Assembly: GCA_021307315.1 (NCBI GenBank)
Contig: JAJSPD010000014.1
Coordinates: 62,001 to 126,000 of the forward strand
DNA from: Bisporella sp. PMI_857
Taxonomy: Eukaryota; Ascomycota; Leotiomycetes; Helotiales; Helotiaceae
Length of the DNA stretch: 64,000 bases
Reading direction: 5' to 3'
The notes under the pieces were generated by a model. That model did not search any database. It was not told where the DNA came from and worked only from the letters and a program-made list of their open reading frames with translations. Below are positions 21,052 to 33,247 of this stretch, piece by piece. The position numbers and the translations under genes are program-made. Numbering within the stretch: position 1 is the first letter of the stretch; every line of letters starts with the position of its first letter.

Positions 21052-23048
21052 GATTTGGTCCTTGCAGTGGAATCAAGGTAGAAGATGAGATTTAATCAAA
21101 GTAGAAACTCTTTTGAAAAGGAAGCAAACATCAGGCGCACTTCAGCTCTTTTTATCCACGCTGCCAGGTGCGATCATGGATTTGTACGCGCTTCCCCTGG
21201 TGGTGGTATAGAAACACCTCCACAAGGGTGTGGATCACAGGGCTGAAGGGAATCAGAGAATCAATCACGGCGCGTATGCACCCGAGCATGAGCTGAGCAT
21301 GCACAGCCAACTTGGAAACATAAAGCAGCCATGTATAGCATTATGCCCGTAGGGTTGCATAGTTTCTGAAGGTTTTGATTGGCCAAGTGCTTCTGGATAT
21401 AATCCGTAGAACTCCAGGTATCTGGTTCGTATACTATCACCGGAGCGCCTCAAACTCGGTCTAAATATAAATGTTTAAAAGGGTAAAATAGAATTATACT
21501 ACTGCTTAGTTTCTTTATTAGGGTAGAATAACGGGCGCCGGCTCTTGCACTCATTTTGTCAGGAGTGGTAAAGCACAAAATTATATGATTCAGATAACTA
21601 AGTACAAAGTCATCAAGGGAGTGCAATCTCGTCCTTAAACCAGACGGCACGAAACCGCAAGTGTTGTACTCCATGCCACAATCCCTTAATATCTCAATGT
21701 TCTTCAAATATGAGACATTATATTACAATTATTATTTATTACTGGTGAAAGCAAGCATTGGGGGCCGAACCGATTGTTGGTGAAAGCCCCTTGTTCAGAT
21801 ACTTTGGAGGTTGCAACTTCCAGGCTCTCAGGGGCATATTATTCCTCCGAACTACCAAGTAATTGGGTCGATTGCAGTCGGCAGGTCCCATGCTTACAAC
21901 ACCTTTCCCGTTTACACGCAGCCTACAATTTAGATATTCAGCATCTAGGGTCATGGGGGCGATTGGCTTGTCTCCCCGAGTGAGAACGTTGCGCCAGCGC
22001 TAGCTGACGTTTCATAAACAGCACAAGTCTTAACAAGGGTGTGTCGCCCGAGGTCCGTGCGCATCTCTTCCATAATATACTTTCAACCTCGTCAAAATGT
22101 CGTTTCTTTTACAAACGTTACCAGCCTCGTCGGTAAGTTGAGTTGGCTATGATCTCGTTATTAAATCACCTTTTAGTTGTGGCGATAGGATTACAATATC
22201 AGCATCGGCCGAGATATCGAGATTGGAAAGAATTGCACTAATTTCGATGCCTACAGTTGATTCTCTGAGCGGCTGAGTCCTCGCTCGCTATTAATCCAGA
22301 CTGCTGGATTGGTGGCGGTGTTACCATTTGCCCGGGCTGAATGAAGTATTGGCCAGGGGCAGCACTGACAGCACTCTGTAGCTAACCCAAACTCCGCATT
22401 AAAAAAAAGAACAATAAAATCCTCACAAACAAAAACCCATCCCTGCCCACCCCCCACCCCCCCAAAAGCACAACCTCAGGATCGCAGCCACAGAAGTACA
22501 ACGTATACCTTCCATTCAAAGCCCTCCCGCCAAACGTATATCGTGAAAATAACCCCGATAAAACCAAGCAAAGGCTAGGTTGGGTCCGAGCCAGTGTAAC
22601 CTAGTGCTAGAGATGAAAGGCGATAGGATGAGTATCCGAGGAAAGGGTATTAGTGAAGCGGTATCTGGACCCAACTCCTGGTGACATAGTTGAGGTATGT
22701 AGTTTTAGAGTTGCGAGATCTATTAGAGTGGTCGATATAAGAAGGGTGGCTGGAGAAGGACTTGGTGATCTGCGTAGCATATCTGGAAATTGATCATATT
22801 ATGGGGGATCTTCATTTTGTGAAATACATGTTATTAGCAAGAGAATTACCAAATTAGGCGAGAACTGTAATATGATTGACCCAGATAGCAAAGCTACTGA
22901 GAGTATTGACTATCAACGATTTAGAAATATCAAAACTAAAGCAAATTTGTGTCTCAACTGCAAAGGGCATAAAGCAATAAGAAAGTTAATAAAAGAAACC
23001 GACACCTCTTCTCGCACCAACTGAGCCTAGAGTTGAGGTACATTTATC
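21052..23048. other. 2-kb intergenic region with a possible gene start relic
   Basis: No convincing gene. At 22097 a plausible leader precedes an ATG with 12 codons and a good donor (GTAAGT at 22133), but after the first suitable acceptor no long frame continues, so this could be a decayed gene start. The region near 22230-22570 has C/A-rich simple sequence. Confidence 0.4.
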
Positions 23049-25970
23049 CTACTCCCACCCGATGAGGCTTCTGATCATCTTGTTCGTAGCATCAGGATTA
23101 CCTCCCAGCGTACTCTGATCATCGAACTTCGGGTAAAAGAATGATGCGATCGCAATGATGCACTTTTTGAAGTCAGTATTTCCTTCCTCTTATGACAGGA
23201 AGCGAAGGGAGTAGTAAAGAGGGACATACGTATGCTGAACACAGAAGTGATCCTTCAAGGTAATTTGATCTTCCATCAAGGACCAGAAAGTTGACAATGA
23301 AAGCCGAGACGAACAGAGACACAGTCTCAAATAGGGTAAAGTAAAGCGACATATCCTTGCCCATAGCCCAGCCAAGAAGGACAATAAAAGGAGTAACGAA
23401 GAGAGCAATTTGAATAGATGAACCAACAGCAACGCCAATCGCCAGATCCATCTTATTTTTAGACGCAACGACGACAGCAGTAACGTGCTCAGCGGCATTA
23501 CCAACGATTGGGAGAATGATCAGACCGACAAAGGTTTCACTCAGAGGGGAGGTTTCAACCACATCATTGATACTCTCAACCAAAAAATCTGCGCAGAGAG
23601 CAACAAGGCCAGTCGAAACGAGGAGCAAAATAACAGCAGTAGTGCGAGAGATGTTCTCCTCTTCCTCGTCGACAGGTTCGGCATTCTCAACAATGGCATG
23701 GGAAGTAGCGGAAGTCTGCTGATGATTTGTGACAACTGGGCGAGCACTATGTGAAGGAGTTTGGTTTAGGCGATCCGGCAGCGAATTCGTTCTACGGATC
23801 CCATACTTGACGCGAGGAACGGATCCACGAGGTACGGGACCTGCGGGTGGAGCAGGGCTACCAGTTGGTGCTGGTGCTTGGAAGACTGGAGGAGCGAAGT
23901 TTGTGATACCACGAAGAGTGAAGGGACGTTTAGCGGAAGGTTCCGTGACTAGAGGAGTAGCTGTGTTATCACCGACAGCGAAGTCGACACGACGTGGAGC
24001 AGATGGATCTTCCACGACATCCTTTTCGTTAGAACTGCCAGCGACTACGCCTTCGGTCAAGGTATCATCTCCATTGCGACGAGCCTTTCGCTCACGTTTT
24101 TCCTTGTGCTTGCGAATTTTCTTCTTATCACGCTTGGATAAATGGCTAATGATGGAACCACGGCGATGTTTCTTTTCTTGGTTCTCGTCATCTGCTTCAT
24201 CCCCAGCATGATCAGCTGCATCAATGGTTGCAGGTTCATCGGCAAAGACCTCGGTGTGCCTAGGGGTAATAGAGCTAGTGCCAATGGATGGTGTACGAGG
24301 TTTCTCTGGGTTTTCAGCAGTGTCCTTGGACCCGGCGCTTGACTTGCGGCGGCGGCGCCCGCCTCTCATGACACGTTTGAACCGCTTAGCAGTGGTGTTT
24401 GAGCCGCTAGAACCATCGGAATCTGAACTAGATGAGGATGAGTCGTCTGAAGATGAAGTATCCAGCCATTCGGCAACAGGACCAGGATGAGCCGCTTCTT
24501 CATCGATGATGTGCTGTGGCGTACTTTCGTACATGTAGGCATGAGACTTGAGCTGGAATACCAAGTACAGGACATATACAAGCAAAAGAATCTAGAAAGC
24601 GTAAGCAAATCGTATTGATTGCGTATACTAGACGAGGCAAGATGCTTACCACACTGGTACCACGAGAAACCTTGAGAACTGCTGATTCTGCATTATCCTT
24701 CTTTTCAGTATTGAAGGAAGCATGGAAAGCAGTAGGAAGCAACAAACTCATTACAGCCAGACTGAGCAAACATGCACTCATCTGAGTGACGGTGCTATTG
24801 TAAAGCTAGGATAGGTGATTAGTCAGTCTCTATAATCATGGAGTTATTCCGAAGATGGAAGTGAGCATGCACAATGGTGAATGCTCGAAAATTCCTCCAA
24901 AATGATCTGTGACAGACAGAAGAGACGGATATCATACCTGTTCACGAAACTTGAGCCCGCCAATGAGGAAACACATGCCTAGAATCAGAAGCAGGTTGGC
25001 AAGGATAGATCCAAGCAGTGATGCTTGGACAATACGAATTTGGTTCTGGAGTTTGGTTAGCACTCAGCATCATATTTTGAAGACAACCTTGCTTACATCT
25101 TGCAAAGCGATGCTGTTCGATTAATAAAGATAAACAGTGAGCATAGGTCTTATTAAGTTTACATCACGAAAAAGGGGGAAATAGGAACGAGGCAAGGGCA
25201 ATATGGGACGCGATTGATATGATAATGCCTTTAAGAGGGCTTCTCGCTCTTTCTTGTCTTGATCTCCTATGAGGTAGACATACATACTAGATTATGTCAG
25301 CGGATTATCAACGCAAACGAGAGGGGGGATCGGGGACGTACAAGATAATCAGTTCAACCGCATTACCAAAGGTGACATTCATTAAGGCTCCGACCGTATC
25401 ACCCATTCTCTTGGCCACGCTTTCCGTGGCATGGCTCAACAAACCCGCGAGAGGGATAATGGCGATGGCATTCATACCAAAGACGATACCTGGTGAGAGG
25501 TGGGCGGCTTTGGAGGCGATGCCCACGGGCACGAAGACCAAGAGAATGTTGACATAGCTACTCAGTATAATGCTTTTGCTCGTATACCAGAACCTGACGG
25601 CAATATTCTTCTTCTTGTTGTTGTCCTTGTTATCCTGTTGTTTTATGACAGCCCCCTGCCCATCAACTTGCGGAGGTGGAGCTGGTTCCGGATGCTCGGG
25701 GGATGTATTATCGACGACATTGTTGCCCGTAGTTCTCGAGGCGTGGCCGGCGAAGCCTGGCAGGTCATTTGAGGGGAAGGGAGGGAAGGTAGATGTGCCA
25801 TTATTATTGTTGTTATGATTATTATTTGCAGATTGAGTATCTTGGTTGGTTACGGGGAGAGACGTCTGTCGACCCGAGCTAGTTCGTAGTGGAGAGGGGC
25901 CATGCGCTTTGGTTCGAGCCCAAGAGCGAATGCGATCTATATACGAAGAGTTAGGTGAAGTTTTCTTCAT
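23049..25970 (-). CDS. Vacuolar calcium/proton exchanger (CAX family)
   Basis: Six exons: 25970-25342, 25112-25097, 25045-24938, 24805-24650, 24591-23230 and 23162-23049, all closing in frame to 794 residues. The two diagnostic CAX motifs are seen: GNAVELI at the end of exon 1 and GNAAEHV in exon 5, each within a Na_Ca_ex domain. Around the first, NAVELIIFIALQDNQIRIVQ is only complete if a 16-nt microexon (25112-25097) is included. A very long hydrophilic loop of about 270 residues, with a Ser/Asp-rich part, poly-basic stretches and Pro-rich segments, separates the two halves; this accounts for the length, nearly double that of yeast Vcx1. The protein should move Ca2+ into the vacuole against protons. 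The start at 25970 is chosen because the upstream extension is low-complexity leader. The N-terminal 130 residues are Asn-rich and disordered. Confidence 0.92.
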
Positions 25971-26321
25971 CGATGTAGACACGCCCAGAAAGTAGGTGTC
26001 GAAGGTTGATATGGGTTGATATAGTTTTGTAGTTGAGTGAGTAGGTGAGGGTTGGTTTGGGGGGGGGGGGGGGGTGTTTGGACAAAGAGAAGGGGGAGTG
26101 AGGTAAGTAGAGTAGAGTAGAGTAGAGAGTACTGTTGAGAGAGTGAGAGAGTCGTAGATAAAGCTTCTGCCAAGGTATGCCAACCCACCGAAGACTTGGC
26201 ATATAAACTGACGAATCGGTGGAGATGGAGTGGGGCAGGCGTGGCGTAGTCAGTTCGAGACCCCAACTTATCAATATAACGCACACTTCAATCATCGAAA
26301 GACTGAAATATATGCTGCTGA
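25971..26321. promoter_or_regulatory. Leader/promoter of the exchanger gene with a C16 tract
   Basis: On the coding (minus) strand a 16-base C tract (26074-26059) sits about 90 bases before the start codon, within a C/A- and CT-rich leader. AGAGT repeats lie at 26107-26130. Position suggests a 5' untranslated region. Confidence 0.45.
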
Positions 26322-26645
26322 CTAGTGAGATATCCTCTGATTGTTGTCGTTGTTATCATATCCTCCGTACGCATGGCCGTTGTTGACTTTCCAGCCCAGG
26401 ATGCAGCACTGAATCCTAGCCAAGGCAAAGGATTCCGACCCAACTCTTTGGGACCTGCAGAGTGGCTGAAGCCAGGGCACCAAAATCCCTGACCGTCTAT
26501 ACCTATTCTTCCGGGAGGAGAGAATCGCGAAGGTGGTTTCCAGGAAATACCATGCGGCTCCAATAAACAGTGCTCCGTATACAGATATGCTCCTTGCGGC
26601 CCGTATGTCCTCGTGGTATGGTATGCTGGCTCGGTGGCGGCCCAT
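26322..26645 (-). CDS. Possible small membrane protein
   Basis: A 107-residue frame with one clear hydrophobic segment (SISVYGALFIGAAWYFL) after a basic N-terminus, which looks like a genuine membrane helix. The C-terminal part is less convincing and a donor-like GTATAG lies shortly after the helix, so the true exon may be shorter. Upstream exon candidates exist up to 26961 but I could not join them unambiguously. Function unknown. Confidence 0.3.
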   Translation of the reverse strand: MGRHRASIPYHEDIRAARSISVYGALFIGAAWYFLETTFAILSSRKNRYRRSGILVPWLQPLCRSQRVGSESFALARIQCCILGWKVNNGHAYGGYDNNDNNQRISH

Positions 26646-26961
26646 TCAGTGCCAAGGGGTGCTGCGTTTCGATCCAGGTCCACATTCTGTTTACTGGCAA
26701 AGAAAACATGAAAGCAAGGAAACAGTTGATCACTTACGCATCCTATGATTCTCGTTCCTCCTTCGTGATGATACCGTATGGTACAAATCTATCCTCTCTG
26801 TGCGACTTGAATATTCGTGGGATTGCTGGGCAATGCTTGATCTGGGCTGAGAGAATTGGCGCAGAGGCTTGACCTTGACAAGAAATTGGCAAGAGATGGG
26901 CGACAAGCAGGCCAAGACGCGTCAAGTATCTTGGTCGCAGGGTATCAACAAAGACTGACAA

Positions 26962-28528
26962 GAAACGTGGGAAAGGTTTTTTAATACAACAAAACCAGAA
27001 ATATTGAAGATGGAGATTTTGGTGTGAAATGGGCAGAGGGAGATAGATTTATCCAGGGCCAATTTCGTCTATTCTCATGATGCTCTGTCTTGTCACTTCC
27101 ACTCGGCACACATTGCCGTGCGCCAAGGCTACGGATTAACCCCCTTTCATCTGGTCGGAGGTCTGTTCCAAGTTTGGAGATGAATTGCTTGTGCGGTGCT
27201 TTGCAAAAACAATGATTCGGGGCGCTCTGCATCAGTTTGGCCCTTGCTCATGACGAATTACATGACTCAATACGGCCAATTGCGCGTTCAAGGCTAATTG
27301 TGGCTGATGAAATTGTGCACCGCCACTTGATGATGTCACCTCTCAATATAGAAAGACTTGCCGAGGGTGAAATGGAAACTCAACACTGGCACTACCCGCT
27401 ATCTCAGATACGATGAGGACCGACCACTTCTTCTGCCTCCTTTGCTCAACCTCCATGAAATGTTGTCTTCCTAATCATCACATAAGCCACTGTCGAGCTG
27501 ACCGCCTCCTGCTACTTCAAGTCGCATTGCTCACCATTGTTTAATGTGATCTCATCATTCACTTTATTCGTGATGCAAGCTCCCAAGTCAAGTTATATAC
27601 CACAGCAAATCAATAATGAAAACAAATCACTGAAATTTCCTGAAATCTCATCCTAGGTGATAATGCCCACACCTCCAACTGGTTTTGCCTCCTCTATCTT
27701 TTTAACCCCTATCTGGACCATACCGTCAGCGCTGCGCTAACATCTAATGATCCTGTTAACATAGCCATAATGACTCTGTTCAAGTTGACACTATAGTAAG
27801 TTATGCTCCTGCTCATGCTCATTGATCTGTGCTCAGAAGCTTAAGCTTAGAGTAAACATGGGTTTACTTTCGTTCCTCGATATATACACTTCGAAACTGG
27901 AGCTGTACATATTGGACTCGATTAAGCAGTATCACGTAGTGCTGTGATCTTCCACGAGAGATGCGGAGCTTGAGTATATCTTGACCCATCATACTCGAGA
28001 TATGCTGTTGGATATGAAGTCATGATCTCTTGTTTTTCATGGAGAGGCGAGTGTTGTGTATAATTATTACGAGCCAGCGGAAAACGATGATATATAGACA
28101 TATCAGTTGATGATTGTACATCCTGCGGCATCTTTGTCCTTTGTGGTTTCTAGTTCAAGTTCCTTGGAAGCGTGGGCGGCATATCACGATAGACACGCGA
28201 ATTAGTCTGAATACCAATGGTATCTTGACCTTCTTTATTTACTCTCACAGCCTTTGCTTGCTATTACTGCTAGCAAAACATGCAAATCCACTTCTTGGGT
28301 ATTCACCGCCCGGATATACTAGAATTCAGCCTTTCCGCCTGAGAAAGCAGGAGCCAACAAAGGTCGTTTCGCCTATAAAGAGCAGTCCTAGACTAGCAAC
28401 ATCTCCGGTCAACTCACAACACCATCTTCTGCAAAGCGGTTCTGAGGATTCAACAATACTTAACTACCGTACTTTCGTACTTCCAACCTTCTCTTAAACA
28501 AACCATCACGTCTTCTGTCAACCTCATC
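26962..28528. other. 1.5-kb intergenic region
   Basis: I see no gene. The last 200 bases contain a TATA-like CCTATAAAG near 28372 and lead into the start of the repeat-protein gene at 28529. Confidence 0.45.
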
Positions 28529-29771
28529 ATGCATTTCACTTTTCTCGCGGCCACTCTTCTGGCTTGCATCTCACCATTAACCACCCACTTAGCGTCAGCC
28601 AGCCCACTAGGCTCAGGAGGCGCCTTGTCAACTGAGATCGAGAATCGTGATAGCGCCGCCTCTTTCTGCACTCCCGGCACTTTGTCCTGTAACGGCGAGG
28701 ATGCGGAATGGATCGTGAGTTTACATGATCCTTGGAAATTTTGAGGCTGACAATTTGTGCCTAGACTCAATGTGACACTAGCGGTGACTTCGACGTCAAA
28801 ATCACAAATTGCGCACAATTTGGTCTCTACTGTCAACTTATCGGTGAATATCCATACTGCATTAGCAGCGATGGCAAGACCGCCCCAATCACCGCCGGCG
28901 CCGTCCTCGCAAAGCAGTCAAGCGATTCTAGCTCTATGGTCTTGGACGAGATCGATGAGGATGAGGATGGATCGGCCTACGAGCTTTTGAACGACATTGG
29001 CGTAACTCTAGAGGAACGCAAGACCCCCATCATTGATCCCGCATCTGAAAGACTCCTATGCTGGGCCGGCCATTATTCTTGCATCTCCTCGACTCTACTT
29101 GTAAGTCAACTCATGCTACAGAATCAGGGAGAGTAGCATCACTGATTAAACAGGCCCAATGCAAGCCTAATGGTCATGGCTGGCTACTTATTGCCGATTG
29201 TTCACAATGGGGGTTGGGTTGTGGGTATATCAACAACATACCGTACTGTCTTAGTAAAGGTGGCGATGGCCCTCGACTTTCCGTCCATGATCTTCTCTCA
29301 AAGAATGCTTCTAAGGCACATATTGAGGCTCCCCAAAAGCGCGATGTTACTGCGGCCCAGCCATCTGACGAACTATCGGCGAGCGTTAGCGAACCCCCAG
29401 AGAATCACGACACTCCCGTTATTAGACCCCCGTCAGAAAATCTCTCATGCTATCCTGGTAGATACATTTGCGTGAACAATGATTTTATTGTGAGTCAACT
29501 CTCTTAGGAACAATTGGACCAGCATTTCTAATCAAAGCAGGCTCAATGCAAACCTGACGGCCACGGCTGGGTCATCATCGTTTCGTGTAAGCAATGGGGC
29601 AATCGTTGTGGATACATCAACGGCATACCATACTGCTTTGGCAAACCTAGACTCCCTCCTCTCTCTATCGATGAGGCTATAGCAAAGGCCAAGTCAGACG
29701 CACCTTTTGTGCCTCCCGAGACGCTCCCTTCTACCGGAAGTTCCGCGCCTCCTTCGGAAAGCACCTCTTAG
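28529..29771 (+). CDS. Secreted protein with three six-cysteine repeats
   Basis: Four exons, 28529-28714, 28765-29100, 29154-29489 and 29541-29771, give 362 residues. A signal peptide of about 23 residues is present. Three repeats follow with Cys at 47/54/65/78/85/94, 161/168/177/190/197/206 and 273/280/289/302/309/318. Repeats 2 and 3 share identical Cys spacing (6-8-12-6-8) and motifs such as AQCKPxGHGW and CGYINxIPYC; repeat 1 is diverged, with 10 residues between the second and third Cys. Every repeat is cut by a phase-0 intron (50-53 nt) two residues before its third Cys, and exons 2 and 3 are both exactly 336 bp. Linkers are acidic or Ser/Pro-rich; a KR site between repeats 2 and 3 could be cut by kexin. 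I recognise no family. Secretion, Cys pattern and size fit an apoplastic effector or cell-wall-binding protein, but that is inference. Confidence 0.85.
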
Positions 29772-30432
29772 GTCATCCGCCTTGCTGCTCACTTTCTGAA
29801 TGTTCTTTCAGGTAGATAGCGCTCCTCCTCAAATATAACGGATCAGAGCTGGTGTGTATGGGCGTTCAGGCTATACTGGGTAGTTCGGGAAGGCTACACG
29901 GCGCGCTCAATCTTGAGTTCCTAGCGTAGCGTTTCATTTAGACATAATGAATTTGTGATACAGAACCCATGGCTCAGAACTGTGACCTGCTTATCATGTA
30001 TCCCAACTTCCCCTTTTATATTCATTCCATCTCCTTCCTTATATACTACTGAAGGCCGGGTACGCTTTCCCCTTCCGTCCTTGATTCTCTAATTATACAA
30101 TCCATTCTGTCACTTCCATAAGACTTTTCATTGGGCTTTAGTTAATTTATCCACCAGTCATAAATTTATTAACAGTACACTATACATAAGATACCGTCTT
30201 AAAACCAACGCATAGGGTTCCTTTCTGGCATTAGTACAAGCCAGAACTTTTCTCCTTCGCTTCTAAATTTTCCTTCGATGCGCCAAGTCCGATTTCCGTT
30301 CCCAGTCGCCCAGATCAAAACAAAGACGCCATTTTCATGTTCATGTTCATGTTTGTGTTTCTACCACTCCCTTCATATTAAACAAACTCGCATTACTTGA
30401 CGCGCAGGCCATCTCAAGGGCCCTGATCTCCG
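29772..30432. other. Convergent intergenic region
   Basis: Holds 3' ends of the flanking genes and a TTCATG hexamer repeat at 30334-30355. Nothing else seen. Confidence 0.5.
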
Positions 30433-31386
30433 CTACACCTCCCTCATCCAAATATCCTTCTTAATCGGAGGCTGCTCTGTTCCCTGATACGCATACCACC
30501 CACGGGAGTTCGCGACCTCCTGAAACCTGGAAATATCCACCGACGCAATCCTACATTCTACGGGGACGAATCCCACCGCAAGCCAATGCTTCGGCGATTT
30601 ATACTCAAACCTTTCCTTAAAGTTAATCATCGCAGCCAAAGCGTCCGTCGATGCGACCTGCACACCCATCTCAACCATCTTGTCATAGTCGAAAACGTCA
30701 ACCCTTCTCCGCGCCGCACGCTTCGCATACGTATGCTCTGCCCGGAACAGCATACGCAGCATGTATTTCGGATTATCCGTAAACGAGATATAGCAAGACG
30801 GCGTGGTATCGCCATCCTTACAGTGAGATTTCAGCCGGCTGCCGTTGCCCAGATCAAGCTGCCCCGGGAACGATTTTCCGCTAGAGTGGGTAAAGAGGCT
30901 GGAGAGGAACCCGACGTCCTCTAGGTACGTGGTGTGGCTGTCCTCGCAGACGTGTCGGTAGAGGAGGCGCTCGGCGGGCGGGCGGATGTCCTCCGCGGAT
31001 ATGAGCCGTGGCGATCGGAGGATCAGCGCCTGGAACGCCTGGATCTTCTCCTTTTCCTCTTCGAGCTTCCATACCGCAGTTAGCAGTGCTAAGGCGCATT
31101 GCAACCCCACTTCGATAATATTCTCGAGCGTCGTGGTTAGGTCTTTTACTTCCCGTTGCTTAGCATTCCGCTTGCTTGGATCTGCTGGGTTGTTTTCAAG
31201 AGCGTTTCTAGCGATGTTAAGTGCCTTTGTAAGTATATCTGCGGATTCTGAAGCATCCGCGACCTTATCTCCTGGCTGACATGTTTCATTATCCGGCCTA
31301 ACTGGTTGTGTTTTGGGGTTCTGCTGCTCATCGCGATCTAGATTCAAATAATTAAATGCATCTTCAAGTCCAGTAGAGGAAGTCAT
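30433..31386 (-). CDS. Hypothetical fungal protein, possibly DUF7587-like
   Basis: A 317-residue single frame. The first 60 residues are polar. A predicted helical segment rich in Leu and Glu spans about 50-130 (LTKALNIARNAL, LTAVWKLEEEKEKIQAF). The remaining 190 residues form a globular region starting at RLLYRHVCEDSHTTYL and including SCYISFTDNPKYMLRML and WLAVGFVPVECRIASVDISR. This pattern, an Arg-containing N-terminal strand, an S-F-T-x-N motif and a later strand with basic residues, reminds me of the fungal DUF7587 family, possibly related to ADP-ribosyltransferase-like folds. The link is tentative. No signal peptide or membrane segment. Neighbours give no functional hint. Confidence 0.7.
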   Translation of the reverse strand: MTSSTGLEDAFNYLNLDRDEQQNPKTQPVRPDNETCQPGDKVADASESADILTKALNIARNALENNPADPSKRNAKQREVKDLTTTLENIIEVGLQCALALLTAVWKLEEEKEKIQAFQALILRSPRLISAEDIRPPAERLLYRHVCEDSHTTYLEDVGFLSSLFTHSSGKSFPGQLDLGNGSRLKSHCKDGDTTPSCYISFTDNPKYMLRMLFRAEHTYAKRAARRRVDVFDYDKMVEMGVQVASTDALAAMINFKERFEYKSPKHWLAVGFVPVECRIASVDISRFQEVANSRGWYAYQGTEQPPIKKDIWMREV

Positions 31387-33247
31387 GATTGCAAGGTTTT
31401 GTCTAGGTTTATATCAGATAAAAGAATAAACGGTCAACAATACTAAATGTAAAAATATCTGTCAGCAATCAAAAATGAAATAGTTGTGAGCAGTGAGAGT
31501 CTATTAAATTTGCATGATTATTTCCTTCCCAAGGCGCCAGCGTACGCCTTACGCATGCGCTTTATCGAAGCTTCGGTGAAGGCGTTGGTTGTTGCCAATA
31601 TCGGGCTATGCTGAAATGGCCGCCGTTTGCGAGACCTGAGGCCGGTGAGGCCGGTGAGGCCTTCCATTGCATTACCATTCATCACATCACCAATTTTCCA
31701 TGGAACTTGAACCCCCCGGCGGCGCTATGCGCCTTTGACCGTTGAGTTTACATACATCTATCTCATGAAGTGCATTCAATTTAAGGCCGGCTTTTCAGAT
31801 ATCACACATCCACAGCTCCCTGCCTTGTCACGTGGAAGCTCGCTTAAAGCAGGTTTACCCCTAATTGCTTGAATAGAACCTATCCTTATATTCTCGTACT
31901 ATGGAGCTTACTTCTTGATATTAATCAATTCAACTACTCAAGAGCAGCTTTACTGAAGCTAAGCGAATGATTCGCAATTACTTGTCTTCCGACCAAAACT
32001 CATCTCCCTTCCTAGCCTGTGATATCTTATCGCTTCATAACCGCAATGGTCTGGCATAGTAAGACTTTTCTGTCTGAACTAGAAAACAAACAGTCTCTGG
32101 TTTCTTTGGTATAATATAGCATTAATTTTCCATTGTTGGGTGTTTGTATTTAAAGACTGTTAATCAACAAACCACAATCAACCTCTATAAATATCAACCA
32201 TCAGCACACACCTTCTATGCCCCGAAGATGGGCATAAGCACTACTTTCATCACACCATCGGATCCATTTCTAACTATAGTTATAATCATCATATTGCATA
32301 CGAACCCGTTACAATAATAACAGGCCGGGGGGGCTGGGCTGCGAGCGTGAGTAATGAAAATACTGTCTCTGGTATATTACAAGGCCTTTCTTTGTGGGTG
32401 CGACCACGGACTGTTCCTTACTGGCACTTTTCCATGCACAGAACAAGCCGCGGTATTGTTGGTAGTATGTCATGGTAAGTCCTAGAGAAGACAATAACTA
32501 TGATGCTGAAATGACAAGGCCACCATCAGGTCACAACATCTGGTAGAACTATGTGCCCCGTTGTTCGCATTTAGACACAAAAGTTCACCAAAGCATCGTG
32601 ATGAAAAGCGCACCGAAGCGGTATCAGCATGCAGCAAAATCGATCTAAGAGCCATGTTCAAATACCTCACCAACTGGCTGAGCGCCTTGTGCGTCTTCGC
32701 GTATGCGGGGAAAAGAAACTGCTATATCCCGCTGGATAGTTCCATTTATGATACGCAATTGTAATGCGATACCCTACCTAGAAAGTATGGCACGGATTTT
32801 GGGGTGGCACGGCTGTTAGGAGGTTTGCCCGTAGTGTCGTGACCGAAAAGCTGGGAGTAAGTCGCACAAATATCATTCACTTCTTAATCACCATAGTACT
32901 TCTGGTGGCTTTTACTTTTTTCATCTGTGCATGGCGTCCACCATCATCATGACATTGATCGGGTTGTGGTCCTGCCCTTATTGTAGTGGGAATTGGCTAC
33001 TGCTCTGAGTTGGGCCTTAGCAGGTGAAACCAGTTTAGGATTCGTTGTAATTACACAGTATACGTATTGTATTGCATGCCTTCAGGCTATTGTTGATATG
33101 TAAGACTGTCCAATTATTCCTGGATTATCACATGGGCTGAACTTTGGTGTGGGACATGACAGGAGGGAAACAAACGTATTCAGCCAATTATGAGACTATT
33201 ATGCGGGGTTGTACCCCATTTCTTTTCTAACGGAGGACTTGCTGTGG
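31387..33247. other. 1.9-kb intergenic region
   Basis: No gene recognised. It contains three tandem copies of a GAGGCCGGT unit at 31637-31661 and otherwise AT-rich sequence with short frames only. Confidence 0.45.

Noticed and set aside
22097..22270. Possible two-exon gene start on the plus strand
   Set aside because: Leader, ATG and donor look good, but the frame stops soon after the only plausible acceptor and no further exon could be joined.
22930..23000. CLNCKGHKA-like peptide resembling a retrotransposon zinc knuckle
   Set aside because: Spacing does not match CCHC (C-x2-C-x4-H-x4-C), the last Cys is missing and no other gag or pol motif is nearby.
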